Source of the DNA: Tersicoccus phoenicis
GTDB lineage: Bacteria; Actinomycetota; Actinomycetes; Actinomycetales; Micrococcaceae
Length of the DNA stretch: 64,000 bases
Direction of reading: 5' to 3'
Assembly (NCBI RefSeq): GCF_001968835.1
Contig: NZ_MRDE01000064.1
Location: forward strand, 1-64,000
The position numbers and the translations under genes are program-made. Of this stretch, positions 30,770 to 40,200 are shown piece after piece. The notes under the pieces were generated by a model. It had not been told where the DNA came from. It made no database searches and worked only from the letters and a program-made list of their open reading frames with translations. The stretch's first letter is position 1, and each line of letters opens with the position of its first letter.

Positions 30770-32944
30770 CTACTTGTCGTCGGGCCTGGCGGCGAGGGTG
30801 GTCCGGCCCACCGTCATGAGGAATTCCGCGTTGGACTGGGTCTCCCGGATCTTGCCGGTCAGCAGCTCGAGCGCCTGCTGCTGCTCGAGGCCCGAGAGCA
30901 CGCGGCGCAGCTTCCACATGATCTTGACCTCCTCCGGCGAGAGCAGGTTCTCCTCGCGGCGGGTGCCCGAGGCGTTCACGTCCACGGCCGGGAAGATGCG
31001 CTTGTCCGCCAGATTGCGGGACAGCCGCAGCTCCATGTTGCCGGTGCCCTTGAACTCCTCGAAGATGACCTCGTCCATCTTGGAGCCGGTCTCCACCAAC
31101 GCGGTGGCGAGGATGGTCAGCGAGCCGCCGTTCTCGATGTTGCGGGCCGCACCGAAGAAGCGCTTCGGCGGGTACAGGGCCGCCGCGTCGACACCACCGG
31201 AGAGGATGCGCCCGGAGGACGGGGCCGCGTTGTTGTAGGCGCGGCCCAGTCGGGTCATCGAGTCGAGCAGCACGACGACGTCCATGCCCATCTCGACGAG
31301 CCGCTTGGCCCGCTCGATGGCCAGCTCGGCGACGGTGGTGTGGTCATCGGCGGGACGGTCGAAGGTCGAAGCGATCACCTCGCCGCGGACGGACCGCTGC
31401 ATGTCGGTGACCTCTTCGGGACGCTCGTCCACCAGCACCATCATCAGGTGCACCTCGGGGTTGTTGATCGTGATCGCATTGGCGATGGCCTGCAGGATCA
31501 TGGTCTTGCCGGCCTTCGGCGGGGAGACGATCAGACCGCGCTGGCCCTTGCCGATCGGGGCGACGAGGTCGATGACGCGCGGGCCGATCCGCTTCGGATC
31601 GGTCTCGAGGCGCAGTCGCTCGGACGGGTACAGCGGGACCAGTTTGGTGAACTCGACCCGGCCGGTGTTCTCGTCCGGGTTCTTCCCGTTGATGCTGGTC
31701 AGTTGGACGAGGGCGTTGAACTTCTGGCGGTTGGTACCGCCGCCCTGGTTGGTGTTCTCGCCGTCCCGGGGGGCACGGATGGCACCGACGACGGCGTCGC
31801 CCTTGCGCAGATGGTACTTCTTCACCTGGTTCAGCGAGACGTAGACGTCGTTCTGGCCGGGCAGGTAGCCGGAGGTACGGACGAACGCGTAGTTGTCCAG
31901 CACGTCGAGGATGCCGGCGACGGGCAGCAGCACGTCGTCGTCGGTCACCTCGGTGTCATCGACCTCGGGGCCGGCGTTGCGGCGACGGCGATCGGTGCGG
32001 TCGCGGAACCGGTCGTTGCGGTCGTCCCGGTTGTTGCGGTTGCGGTTGCGCCGGTTCCGGCCGCCGCGCGAGTCGTCGTCGTTCCGGTTGTCGTTCCGGC
32101 TGTCGCCGCGATTCTCGTTCCGGCTGTCGTTCCGGTTCTCGTTCTCGTCGCGGTCCCGGTTCCGGTTGCGCTCACGGCGGGACTGCCGGCTCTCCTGACG
32201 GGATCCGCTGTCGTCACCGGACTGGGTGTCATCCCGCTTGTCGTCCCGGTTACGGTTCCGGTTTCGCTGCCGACGGTTCTCGCCCTCGCCGGACTGCTCG
32301 CCGTCACCGTTCTCGTTCCGCTGGCCGTTCCGGCCGCGCGACGCGCCCTGCTCGGCGGTGTTCTCGGCGGTCTTCCCGGTGGTGTGCTCGGCTGCCTGCT
32401 CGGTGGTGTGCTCGGCTGCCTGCTCGGTCGTCTTCTCACCGGCCTGACCGGCTGCCTGACCGCCGGACTCGACGACACCGGCGCTGCTCGCCCGGCGGCT
32501 GCGACGAGCGGGCCGCTCCGGCGCGGCGCCGCTCTGCTGGCCGGCCTCGCTGCCGTTCTGCTGGCCGGTCTCGCTGCCGTTCGACGCAGCACCGTTCGAC
32601 GCAGCACCGTTCGACGCAGCACCGTTCTGGCCGCGGCTCTCGGTGGGCCGGTCGGCGACGGCCGAGCCGCGCTGGTGATTGTCGATGGCGGTCACCAGGT
32701 CGCTCTTGCGCATCCGGGACCCGCCGCTGATGCCGAGCTGACCGGCGAGGGCCTGCAACTGGGCCAGTTTGAGGCCGGCGAGCCCGTTGGCACGCGGGCC
32801 CTCGGTCGCCGACCGGTCGGCGCTGGACGTGGTGGTGTCGGAACCGGTGGTGTCGGACGTGGTGGCGCCCGTCGTCTCCGGGGCGCTGCCCACGGTGACG
32901 CGATCGTTCTCCGTACCTGGCAACAGGTCGGTGGTGTTGGTCAC
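30770..32944 (-). CDS. rho: Transcription termination factor Rho with long disordered N-terminal extension, 724 aa
   Basis: This is a hexameric RNA helicase that ends transcription. A Rho-N domain (LAQLQALAGQLGISG, about 59-90) precedes roughly 240 residues of low-complexity sequence, first Ala/Ser/Gln/Glu-rich with short repeats, then Arg/Asn/Asp-rich (RNRDRDENENRN). The RNA-binding fold begins near 335 (VAGILDVLDNYAFVRTSGYLP) and the ATPase has PPKAGKT near 475. Long inserts here are typical of high-GC actinobacteria and extend RNA binding. The start is the GTG at 32942-32944 with AGGGGGAAGGA about seven bases upstream. Confidence 0.95.
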   Translation of the reverse strand: MTNTTDLLPGTENDRVTVGSAPETTGATTSDTTGSDTTTSSADRSATEGPRANGLAGLKLAQLQALAGQLGISGGSRMRKSDLVTAIDNHQRGSAVADRPTESRGQNGAASNGAASNGAASNGSETGQQNGSEAGQQSGAAPERPARRSRRASSAGVVESGGQAAGQAGEKTTEQAAEHTTEQAAEHTTGKTAENTAEQGASRGRNGQRNENGDGEQSGEGENRRQRNRNRNRDDKRDDTQSGDDSGSRQESRQSRRERNRNRDRDENENRNDSRNENRGDSRNDNRNDDDSRGGRNRRNRNRNNRDDRNDRFRDRTDRRRRNAGPEVDDTEVTDDDVLLPVAGILDVLDNYAFVRTSGYLPGQNDVYVSLNQVKKYHLRKGDAVVGAIRAPRDGENTNQGGGTNRQKFNALVQLTSINGKNPDENTGRVEFTKLVPLYPSERLRLETDPKRIGPRVIDLVAPIGKGQRGLIVSPPKAGKTMILQAIANAITINNPEVHLMMVLVDERPEEVTDMQRSVRGEVIASTFDRPADDHTTVAELAIERAKRLVEMGMDVVVLLDSMTRLGRAYNNAAPSSGRILSGGVDAAALYPPKRFFGAARNIENGGSLTILATALVETGSKMDEVIFEEFKGTGNMELRLSRNLADKRIFPAVDVNASGTRREENLLSPEEVKIMWKLRRVLSGLEQQQALELLTGKIRETQSNAEFLMTVGRTTLAARPDDK
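32377..32424. repeat. 24-bp tandem repeat (2 copies) inside rho
   Basis: Two exact 24-bp units, 32377-32400 and 32401-32424, encode the repeated octapeptide EQAAEHTT in the disordered region of Rho. Frame is preserved. Confidence 0.9.
32580..32624. repeat. 15-bp tandem repeat (3 copies) inside rho
   Basis: Three exact copies of TTCGACGCAGCACCG at 32580, 32595 and 32610 encode GAASN repeats in Rho. Copy-number change would stay in frame. Confidence 0.93.
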
Positions 32945-33276
32945 GAAGGATCCTTCCCCCTCGATATCCGGTCGTCACTGGACGACGACCGTCGGGTAGT
33001 GGCTGAGCCGGACGCCAAGCGACCGGCTCCCCCGCCCGCGCTCACCGGATCGGTGAGCCGATCCGCTCGGGATCGGGGCGGTGTGAACGTCTTCTCCTCA
33101 GCTCCGGCGGCTTCCCGGTCCGGGGTGATCCACGCGTGGAGCGGGGGCGCTCCGAGGGTGACAGGAAGAAGAAGAGTGCACCGGGAACGGCGATGAGCCC
33201 GAACCGGGTGCGACACCGGAAACATAACACCTGACGTGTCAGCTTCGCGGGACCCTCGCCCCCGGTTGGAACATGA
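32945..33276 (-). promoter_or_regulatory. rho 5' region (332 bases) with promoter candidate
   Basis: No convincing gene is present. On the minus strand TATGTT (33219-33224 region) fits a -10, and just upstream lies the palindrome CTGACACGTCAG (33231-33242), a possible operator. A leader of about 270 bases would result. A 94-codon open frame (33225 to 32941) ends by overlapping the rho GTG, but its ATG lies inside the putative -10. Autoregulation of rho through such leaders is known in other bacteria; here it is inferred. Confidence 0.4.
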
Positions 33277-34284
33277 TCACCAGATGATCGTCGAGATGTC
33301 GCTTGATCCTCGGTGCTCCTCCATTCTAGCACCCTCCCGCCCGACCGCCGGGGTACGCACGGTCCACCGGGCGCCGTCGGCGGTCTCGTCCCGGTGCCGA
33401 CCGATGGCACGGACGACGGCGTCCCGCTGGACGGGATCGACCGCGAGGGTGAGCACGCTCGGTCCCGCTCCCGAGATGACGGCGGCGAAGCCCTGCTCCC
33501 GCAGCGTGCGGAGCAGTTCCGCGCTCGCCGGCATCGCGCCGGCGCGGGCGTCCTGGTGCAGGTAGTCCCGCGTCGCGGGAGCCAGCAGTTCGGGGGCGGA
33601 CCCGATCGCGTGCACGAGCAGCGCCGCGCGACCCGCGTTGGCCGCCGCGTGGGCGTGCGGTACCGACGAGGGCAGCAGTCCCCGGCTGACCTCCGTGGAC
33701 AGCTCCATGGCGGGGACCGCCATCACCGGGCTGATCGACGGCGCGACCGGCACGACGGCGTGCCCGAACGTCCCGTCGTCGCGCGCCCAGGTCACCACCA
33801 GAGAGCCGAACAGAGCGGGGGCGACGTTGTCCGGGTGCCCCTCCAAGCGGGAGCACCACTGGAACGTCTCCTCGCCGTCCGCACGCGCGTCGGGGGGCAG
33901 CAGCGCGTTGGCGGCCAGCACGCCCGAGACGATAGCGGCGGCCGAGGAACCCAGACCGCGGCCGTGCGGGATGACGTTGACCGCGTCCAGGTGCAGTCCC
34001 GGCGCCCGGTAGCCGGCGCGTTCCAGGGTCCGGCGGATGGTGCGGACCACCAGGTGGGTCTCGTCCCGCGGCACGTCCTGACCGGCTTCCCCGGCGACCC
34101 GCACGGTCAGCGCGGGACCGGCTCCCGGGTCCGTCGTGATCACGGTCAACTCGTCCCGCAGATCCAGGGCGAGGCCGATGCAGTCGAACCCGGGGCCCAC
34201 GTTGCCCACCGTGGCGGGTACGCTCACCCGCACGCGCTGCCCTGTGGCCACCGGTCGCAGCCGCGCTCGCTCCCCCGTGGTCAT
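33277..34284 (-). CDS. thrB: Homoserine kinase, 335 aa
   Basis: This GHMP kinase phosphorylates homoserine for threonine synthesis. The N-terminal VPATVGNVGPGFD and the ATP-binding IPHGRGLGSSAAA are diagnostic, and a C-terminal ISGAGPSVL is present. It follows thrC with one base between them and precedes the rho promoter region. It is the last gene of the hom-thrC-thrB run. Confidence 0.96.
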   Translation of the reverse strand: MTTGERARLRPVATGQRVRVSVPATVGNVGPGFDCIGLALDLRDELTVITTDPGAGPALTVRVAGEAGQDVPRDETHLVVRTIRRTLERAGYRAPGLHLDAVNVIPHGRGLGSSAAAIVSGVLAANALLPPDARADGEETFQWCSRLEGHPDNVAPALFGSLVVTWARDDGTFGHAVVPVAPSISPVMAVPAMELSTEVSRGLLPSSVPHAHAAANAGRAALLVHAIGSAPELLAPATRDYLHQDARAGAMPASAELLRTLREQGFAAVISGAGPSVLTLAVDPVQRDAVVRAIGRHRDETADGARWTVRTPAVGREGARMEEHRGSSDISTIIW

Positions 34285-34285
34285 C

Positions 34286-35386
34286 TCACTGCAGGCCGAG
34301 GGCGTCGGCGACGCTGACGACGTCGAACGGCACCCGGGTCGGCTCGATCGCTGCGCCGTCCGCGGACTTCAGGGCCCAGTCCGGATCCTTCAGCCCGTGC
34401 CCGGTGACGGTGATGACGATGGTCTGGCCGGGCTCGACCTCGCCGGCGGCGTGCTTCTTGAGCAGGCCAGCGACGCCGGCGGCAGAGGCCGGCTCGACGA
34501 AGACGCCCTCCTTCGCCGAGAGCCAGCGGTGCGCCTCGAGGATCTGCTCGTCGGTGACGGAGTCGATCAGTCCGCCGGAGTCGTCGCGGGCGGCCTCCGC
34601 CTGCTCCCACGAGGCGGGGTTGCCGATCCGGATGGCGGTGGCGATGGTGTCCGGCTCGGTCACCGGGTGGCCGAGCACGATCGGCGCGGCGCCGGCCGCC
34701 TGGAAGCCGCACATCCGCGGCCGGTGGGTGGCCACCGGCGCCAGCGTGTCCCCGGCCTGGTTCTCCCACGGCGTGGAGTACTCCACGTAGCCGCGCCAGT
34801 AGGCGGTGATGTTCCCGGCATTGCCGACCGGCAGCAGGTGCAGGTCGGGGGCGTCACCGAGCGCGTCGACGACCTCGAACGCACCGGTCTTCTGACCCTC
34901 GATCCGCGCGGGATTGACCGAGTTGACCAGGAACACCGGATACGCCTCGGCGAGCTTGCGGGCCACCTCGAGGCAGTTGTCGAAGTTGCCGTCGACCTGC
35001 AGCAGGGTCGCCCCGTGCGCCAGGGCCTGGCTGAGCTTGCCGAGGGAGATCTTGCCCTCGGGGACGAGGACGGCGCAGGTCAGACCGGCCTGCTTCGCGT
35101 AGGCAGCCGCGGAGGCCGACGTGTTGCCGGTCGACGCGCAGACCACCGCTCGCGCGCCGGCGGCCTTGGCGGCCGTCATCGCCATCGTCATGCCGCGGTC
35201 CTTGAAGGAACCGGTCGGGTTCATGCCCTCGACCTTGATCCGCACGTCGCAGCCCGTCAGCTCGGACAGGTGCCGGGCCGGCACCAGCGGGGTGCCGCCC
35301 TCGCCGAGGGTGATCACCTCGGTGTCCGCGGTGACCGGCAGCCGGTCGGCGTACTCGCGGATCACGCCGCGCCACTGGTGAGCCAT
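34286..35386 (-). CDS. thrC: Threonine synthase, 366 aa
   Basis: This PLP enzyme converts O-phosphohomoserine to threonine. The Schiff-base lysine is in [13 protein letters not shown], the phosphate loop is [12 protein letters not shown], and [10 protein letters not shown] is near the N-terminus. It is the short class typical of actinobacteria. It starts one base after the hom stop, consistent with one operon (lysA-hom-thrC-thrB). Confidence 0.96.
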   Translation of the reverse strand: MAHQWRGVIREYADRLPVTADTEVITLGEGGTPLVPARHLSELTGCDVRIKVEGMNPTGSFKDRGMTMAMTAAKAAGARAVVCASTGNTSASAAAYAKQAGLTCAVLVPEGKISLGKLSQALAHGATLLQVDGNFDNCLEVARKLAEAYPVFLVNSVNPARIEGQKTGAFEVVDALGDAPDLHLLPVGNAGNITAYWRGYVEYSTPWENQAGDTLAPVATHRPRMCGFQAAGAAPIVLGHPVTEPDTIATAIRIGNPASWEQAEAARDDSGGLIDSVTDEQILEAHRWLSAKEGVFVEPASAAGVAGLLKKHAAGEVEPGQTIVITVTGHGLKDPDWALKSADGAAIEPTRVPFDVVSVADALGLQ

Positions 35387-35387
35387 C

Positions 35388-36713
35388 TCAGGCCCCTTCC
35401 ACTCGCAGGATGCTGGTCACCTCGTGCACCGCGGGCAGCTGTCCGACGGCGTCGACGGTGCGGCGCAGGGCCGCGTCGAGGGCGCGGTGGGTGACGATGC
35501 GCAGGTCGGCGTCGTTGCTCGTTCCCTCGCGGGCGCCGTCGGCGTGCGTCGTCTGGCGCAGGGTCCCGATGGAGACGCCGTGGTCGCCGAACACGCGCGC
35601 GATCGTGGCCAGCACACCGGGTGCGTCGGCGACGCGCAGGCCGATCGCGTAGCTGGTGGCGACGGCCTCCAGCCCCACCGGGGTGACGCTGGCGCCCACG
35701 CTCTCGGTCACGCCGGGGCCGCCGAGGACCCGGCGCCGGGCGGAGCTGACGATGTCGCCGAGCACGGCGGAGGCGGTGGGCACCCCACCGGCGCCGGCGC
35801 CGTAGAACATCAGGGAGCCGGCGTACTCGGCCTCGATGTAGACGGCGTTGAACGCGCCCCGCACCGCGGCGAGGGCGTGCTCCCGGGGTAGCAGCGTCGG
35901 ATGCACGCGGACGGCGACGCCGCGGTCGCCGTCGGGCGCCTGCGGGTCCGCGGGCACCGCCTCGCAGATGGCGAGCAGCTTGATCACGTAGCCGGCCTCA
36001 CGCGCCGCGGCCACGTCGGCGGCGGTGATGGCGGTGATGCCCTCGCAGGAGACGTGCGCGCGGTCGAAGCTGGTGTGGAAGGCGAGGGAGGCGAGGATGG
36101 TGGCCTTCGCGGCGGCGTCCAGCCCCTCGACGTCCGCCGTGGGGTCGGCCTCCGCGTACCCGAGGCGCTGGGCCTCGGCGAGGGCGTCGGCGAAGGAGGC
36201 CCCGGTGGTGTCCATCGCGTCGAGGATGTAGTTGGTCGTGCCGTTGACGATGCCGAGCACCCGGGTGATGTTGTCCCCGGCCAGGTTGTCGCGCACCGGC
36301 CGGATGATGGGGATCGCCCCGGCGACCGCCGCCTCGTAGGCCAGCTGCACCCCGGCCTCCTCGGCGGCCGCGTACAGCTCGGGTCCGTGCTCGGCCAGCA
36401 GCGCCTTGTTGCCGGTGACGACGGCGGCGCCCCCGGCCAGCGCCCGCTTGATCAGGGACCGCGCGGGCTCGATGCCGCCCATCAGCTCGACCACGAGGTC
36501 CGCCCCGGACAGCACGGCCTCCGCGTCGGTGGACAACAGGTCCCGCGGGAGATCCACGGTCCGGGGCGCGTCGACGTCGCGCACAGCGATCCCGGTCAGC
36601 TCCAGCCGGGCGCCCACCCGCCCGGCCAGCGCGTCCGCGTCCTCGAGCAGGATCCGCGCCACCTGCGCGCCGACGTTCCCGGCCCCCAGCAGGGCCACCT
36701 TCAACGTCTCCAT
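35388..36713 (-). CDS. hom: Homoserine dehydrogenase, 441 aa
   Basis: The enzyme reduces aspartate semialdehyde to homoserine. The N-terminal Rossmann site is [11 protein letters not shown], the catalytic domain includes [14 protein letters not shown] and [18 protein letters not shown], and a C-terminal ACT domain ([17 protein letters not shown]) suggests threonine feedback inhibition as in corynebacteria. Its ATG shares one base with the lysA stop (TGATG). Confidence 0.96.
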   Translation of the reverse strand: METLKVALLGAGNVGAQVARILLEDADALAGRVGARLELTGIAVRDVDAPRTVDLPRDLLSTDAEAVLSGADLVVELMGGIEPARSLIKRALAGGAAVVTGNKALLAEHGPELYAAAEEAGVQLAYEAAVAGAIPIIRPVRDNLAGDNITRVLGIVNGTTNYILDAMDTTGASFADALAEAQRLGYAEADPTADVEGLDAAAKATILASLAFHTSFDRAHVSCEGITAITAADVAAAREAGYVIKLLAICEAVPADPQAPDGDRGVAVRVHPTLLPREHALAAVRGAFNAVYIEAEYAGSLMFYGAGAGGVPTASAVLGDIVSSARRRVLGGPGVTESVGASVTPVGLEAVATSYAIGLRVADAPGVLATIARVFGDHGVSIGTLRQTTHADGAREGTSNDADLRIVTHRALDAALRRTVDAVGQLPAVHEVTSILRVEGA

Positions 36714-38386
36714 CAGACTCCCTCGTTCCCGGCCGGCTCCGGCACGTCCCGGGCCAGCAGGTCGGCCTCGGTCTCCGCGCGCACGATGGGACGGGCCGAT
36801 CCGTCCCGGACCGCCGTCACCCCCGGACGCGGCAGGTAGTTGTAGTTGCTGGACAGGGACCAGCAGTAGGCGCCGGTCGCGGGCACGGCGAGCACGTCAC
36901 CGGGGTGCAGGTCCGCGGGCAGGTACACGTCGCGCACCACGATGTCCCCACTCTCGCAGTGCTTGCCCACCACCCGGCACAGCACCGGCGCGGCCGTGGA
37001 GGTGCGGGAGGCGAGCACGGCCGTGTAGTCCGCGTCGTAGAGCACCGGCCGCGGGTTGTCGCTCATCCCGCCGTCGACGGAGACGTAGCGGCGCACCGCC
37101 GTCTGCTCCGATCCACCGATCCCGTCGTCGTCCTCTTGCCCGGTAGGCACCGCGTCCAAGTCCACCCGGACGTCCTTGATGGTGCCCACGGTGTAGAGGG
37201 TGATCCCGGCGGTGCCGACGATCGCGCGGCCCGGCTCGATGGAGATCCGCGGGACGGCCAGTCCGAGCTCGGCGCAGGTCTCACGCACGACGGCGGCGGT
37301 GGCGGCGGCGATGTCGGCCGGCTCCCGCGGGGTGTCCGTCGGCAGGTAGGCGATGCCGTACCCGCCGCCGAGGTCCAGTTCGGGCAGTTCGACGCCGTGC
37401 CGGTCCTTCACGTGGGCCAGGAAGGCCAGCAGCCGGCGCGCCGCGGCTTCGAAGCCGTCGGGTTCGAAGATCTGCGAGCCGATGTGGCAGTGCACGCCGA
37501 TCAGGTCGACGTTCGGGGCGGCCAGGGCGGCGTCGACGGCGGCCTCGGCGGGCGACCCGGCCGGGCTCGCGCCATCCCCGGCCCCGCCGGCACCGCCGCT
37601 CTCCCCCGCACCGCTGGCACCGCCGCTCTCCCCCGCACCGCTGGCACCGCCGCTCTCCCCCGCACCGCTGGCACCGGGCTGGCCGGCACCGCCGCTCTCC
37701 CCCGCCAGGGACAGGCCGAACTTCTGGTCCTCGTGGGCGGTGGCGATGAAGTCGTGGGTGTGCGCGTGCACGCCCGGGGTGAGCCGGAGCATCACCGGAG
37801 CCCGGACCCCGGCCTCGCCGGCGAGCGCGTCGATCCGGTCGATCTCCGGCAGGCTGTCGGCCACGATCCGCCCGACGCCGGCGGTCAGCGCCCGGCGCAG
37901 CTCGGCGTCGGACTTGTTGTTCCCGTGCAGGCCGATCCGCGCACCCGGCACGCCGGCCCGGAGGGCGACCAGCAGTTCCCCGCCCGAGGCGGTGTCCAGG
38001 TTCAGGCCCTCCTGCTCGACCCAGCGGGCCACCGCGGTGCACAGGAAGGCCTTGCCGGCGTAGTAGACGTCGACGGTGGTGCGCTGGTCGGGCGACCCGC
38101 TGGCGAACGCTTTCGTGAACGCGTCGGCGAAGGCGCGGGCGCGGGCGCGGAACTCCCTCTCCGAGAGGACGTAGGACGGGGTGCCGAACCGCTCGACCAG
38201 CTCGGCCAGCCCGACCCCGCCGATCGTCAACGCGCCGCTCTCGGCAGAGTCCGTGCCCGCGCGCGCCGCGTCGGCCGGCCACAGGCCCGGCGCCAGGGCG
38301 TTCACGTCGTCCGGCACGGTCAGCCAGCTCGGGGCGAGGGGATTGGCGCGGGTCGGGCCGGCGCTGTTCCCATGCGCGCTGGTCAC
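36713..38386 (-). CDS. lysA: Diaminopimelate decarboxylase with a Gly/Ser-rich insertion, 557 aa
   Basis: This PLP enzyme makes lysine from meso-diaminopimelate. The PLP lysine is K112 (YYAGKAFLC), with [27 protein letters not shown] and the C-terminal CESGDI and YNYLPRP. Between the strand QKFGLSLAG and the next helix (about residues 229-279) lies an insertion made of repeated SGAGESGGA units, so the protein is longer than the usual 440-475 aa. The GTG start overlaps the argS stop (GTGA). Confidence 0.94.
   Translation of the reverse strand: MTSAHGNSAGPTRANPLAPSWLTVPDDVNALAPGLWPADAARAGTDSAESGALTIGGVGLAELVERFGTPSYVLSEREFRARARAFADAFTKAFASGSPDQRTTVDVYYAGKAFLCTAVARWVEQEGLNLDTASGGELLVALRAGVPGARIGLHGNNKSDAELRRALTAGVGRIVADSLPEIDRIDALAGEAGVRAPVMLRLTPGVHAHTHDFIATAHEDQKFGLSLAGESGGAGQPGASGAGESGGASGAGESGGASGAGESGGAGGAGDGASPAGSPAEAAVDAALAAPNVDLIGVHCHIGSQIFEPDGFEAAARRLLAFLAHVKDRHGVELPELDLGGGYGIAYLPTDTPREPADIAAATAAVVRETCAELGLAVPRISIEPGRAIVGTAGITLYTVGTIKDVRVDLDAVPTGQEDDDGIGGSEQTAVRRYVSVDGGMSDNPRPVLYDADYTAVLASRTSTAAPVLCRVVGKHCESGDIVVRDVYLPADLHPGDVLAVPATGAYCWSLSSNYNYLPRPGVTAVRDGSARPIVRAETEADLLARDVPEPAGNEGV
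37593..37673. repeat. 27-bp tandem repeat (3 exact copies) inside lysA
   Basis: Copies begin at 37593, 37620 and 37647, with a partial copy at 37689-37707. Each encodes the nonapeptide SGAGESGGA, so expansion or loss keeps the lysA frame. It lies in a loop of the PLP-barrel domain. Confidence 0.93.
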
Positions 38387-40032
38387 ATGCGCTCCGGGGC
38401 GGTGACGCCGAGCAACCCGAGCCCGTTGGCGAGCACCTGGCGCGTGGCGTCGTTGAGCCAGCGGCGGCTGCGGTGCGTGTCCGTGACGTCCTCGCCGGAG
38501 AGCGGGGTCACGCGGCGCACGTCGTACCAGCGGTGATAGGTGCCGGCGAGGAGCTCGAGGTGCCGGGCCACGCGGTGCGGCTCTCGGAACTCGGCGGCCT
38601 GCGCAACGACGCCCGGATACTGGCCCAGCGCCGCCAGCAGCGCGGACTCGGTCGGGTGGTCGAACACGGACGCGTCGAACGCCTCGTCGCTGCGGTCCAC
38701 GCCCGCTGCGTCGGCGTTCCGCCCGACGGCGCACGTGCGGGCGTGCGCGTACTGCACGTAGAAGACCGGGTTGTCGTTCGAGTGCCGGACCAGCAGGTCC
38801 AGGTCGACGTCGATGTTGGAGTCGACCGAGTAGCGGGTGAGCGCGTAGCGGGCGGCGTCCACGCCGACGGCGTCGACGAGGTCCTCCATCGTCACCACGG
38901 TGCCGGCGCGCTTGGACATCCGCACCGGCTTGCCGTCGCGGACCAGGTTGACCAGCTGCCCGATCAGCACCTCGACCCGGGCCGGATCGTCGCCCAGGGC
39001 CGCGGCGGCGGCCTTGAGCCGGGCGACGTACCCGTGGTGGTCGGCGCCCAGCAGGTAGACGCACAGGTCGAAACCGCGGGACCGCTTGTCCTTGATGTAG
39101 GCAATGTCGCCGGCGATGTAGGCGGCGCGCCCGTCGGACTTGATCACGACGCGGTCCTTGTCGTCGCCGTAGTCCGTCGAGCGCAGCCACCACGCGCCGT
39201 CGGCGAAGTACAGGGTGTCCGATGCCTTCAGTTGCTCCAGCAGGATCTCCACGTTGCCGCCCGTGAACAGGGAGTCCTCGTGGAAGTAGACGTCGAAGTC
39301 GACCCCGAAGTCGTGCAGGGACCGCTTGATCTCGTCGAACATCAACGTGACGCCGACCGAGCGAAATACCTCCTGCGGATCCGGGTCGGTCAGGGCGTCG
39401 GGGCGCAACCGCAGCACGTCGGACGCGATCTCGGCGATGTACTCCCCGCCGTAGCCGTCCTCGGGCGCCGCCTCGCCGCGCGCCCGGGCCAGCAGGGAAC
39501 GGGCGAACCGATCGATCTGGGCGCCGTGGTCGTTGAAGTAGTACTCGCGGGTCACGTCCGCACCCTGGGCGGTGAACACCCGGGCCAGCGCGTCCCCGAC
39601 CGCTGCCCAGCGGGTCCCGCCGAGGTGAATGGGCCCGGTGGGGTTGGCGGAGACGAACTCGAGGTTGACGCGGGTGCCGGCCATCGTGGTGCCGGCGCCG
39701 TAGGCGGTCCCCGCCTGGACGATGGTGCGGGCCAGTTCGCCCGCGGCCGCAGTGTCCAGCACGATATTGAGGAAGCCCGGACCGGCGACGTCGACCGAGG
39801 CGATGCCGTCGACCTCGCCCAGGCGGTCACCGAGCAGGGTGGCGATCTCCCGCGGCGGCCGGCCGGCCGGCTTGGCCAGCTGGAGGGCGACGCTGGTGGC
39901 CCAGTCCCCGTGCTCCCGGTTCTTCGGTCGCTCCACGCGCACCGCCGGCACCGTGGTCAGCGCCAGGTCGCCGGCGTCGACGGCGGCCTGCAGGCAGGCA
40001 GCAATAGCGGAGGAGAGTTCTTCGGGAGTCAC
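38383..40032 (-). CDS. argS: Arginyl-tRNA synthetase, 549 aa
   Basis: This is a class I synthetase charging tRNA-Arg. It has an N-terminal Add-1 domain ([22 protein letters not shown]), the HIGH-like motif [16 protein letters not shown] near 130, [10 protein letters not shown] (KMSKS-like) near 365, and a DALR anticodon-binding C-terminus ending [10 protein letters not shown]. The GTG start at 40030-40032 lies six bases after TACCCT. It heads the argS-lysA-hom-thrC-thrB run, as in mycobacteria. Confidence 0.97.
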   Translation of the reverse strand: MTPEELSSAIAACLQAAVDAGDLALTTVPAVRVERPKNREHGDWATSVALQLAKPAGRPPREIATLLGDRLGEVDGIASVDVAGPGFLNIVLDTAAAGELARTIVQAGTAYGAGTTMAGTRVNLEFVSANPTGPIHLGGTRWAAVGDALARVFTAQGADVTREYYFNDHGAQIDRFARSLLARARGEAAPEDGYGGEYIAEIASDVLRLRPDALTDPDPQEVFRSVGVTLMFDEIKRSLHDFGVDFDVYFHEDSLFTGGNVEILLEQLKASDTLYFADGAWWLRSTDYGDDKDRVVIKSDGRAAYIAGDIAYIKDKRSRGFDLCVYLLGADHHGYVARLKAAAAALGDDPARVEVLIGQLVNLVRDGKPVRMSKRAGTVVTMEDLVDAVGVDAARYALTRYSVDSNIDVDLDLLVRHSNDNPVFYVQYAHARTCAVGRNADAAGVDRSDEAFDASVFDHPTESALLAALGQYPGVVAQAAEFREPHRVARHLELLAGTYHRWYDVRRVTPLSGEDVTDTHRSRRWLNDATRQVLANGLGLLGVTAPERM

Positions 40033-40038
40033 CTGTTC

Positions 40039-40044
40039 AGGGTA
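40039..40044 (-). promoter_or_regulatory. -10 element (TACCCT) of argS
   Basis: TACCCT, six bases, then GTG on the minus strand. This predicts leaderless argS mRNA and probably drives the whole argS-thrB run. Confidence 0.5.
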
Positions 40045-40080
40045 CCGGCGCGGCGTGTCGCCCCCCGAATCGTTGCGTCC

Positions 40081-40160
40081 GTCGGCTGTCTGTCAGCTGT
40101 CGGCTGTCCGTCAGAGAGGCAGTCCGGTCGAGAGGCAGTCCGGTCGAGAGGCAGTCCGCC
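40081..40160. repeat. Two adjoining tandem repeats upstream of argS
   Basis: An 18-bp unit occurs twice with small changes (GTCGGCTGTCTGTCAGCT at 40081-40098; 40099-40116). It is followed directly by an exact 16-bp unit AGGCAGTCCGGTCGAG at 40117 and 40133 and a partial copy at 40149-40160. They lie 36-116 bases upstream of the argS -10, in the gap after the DUF222 gene. Confidence 0.88.
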
Positions 40161-40200
40161 AGGCCTTCATGGACGGTCGGGGTCTCGACGTCGCTACCGT

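Noticed and set aside
32941-33225. 94-codon ORF before rho as a real gene
   Set aside because: Its ATG lies within the likely -10 element and the product shows no domain; kept only as an observation about the rho leader.
37593-37707. CRISPR-like repeat in lysA
   Set aside because: The units encode an in-frame nonapeptide inside lysA and have no spacers.
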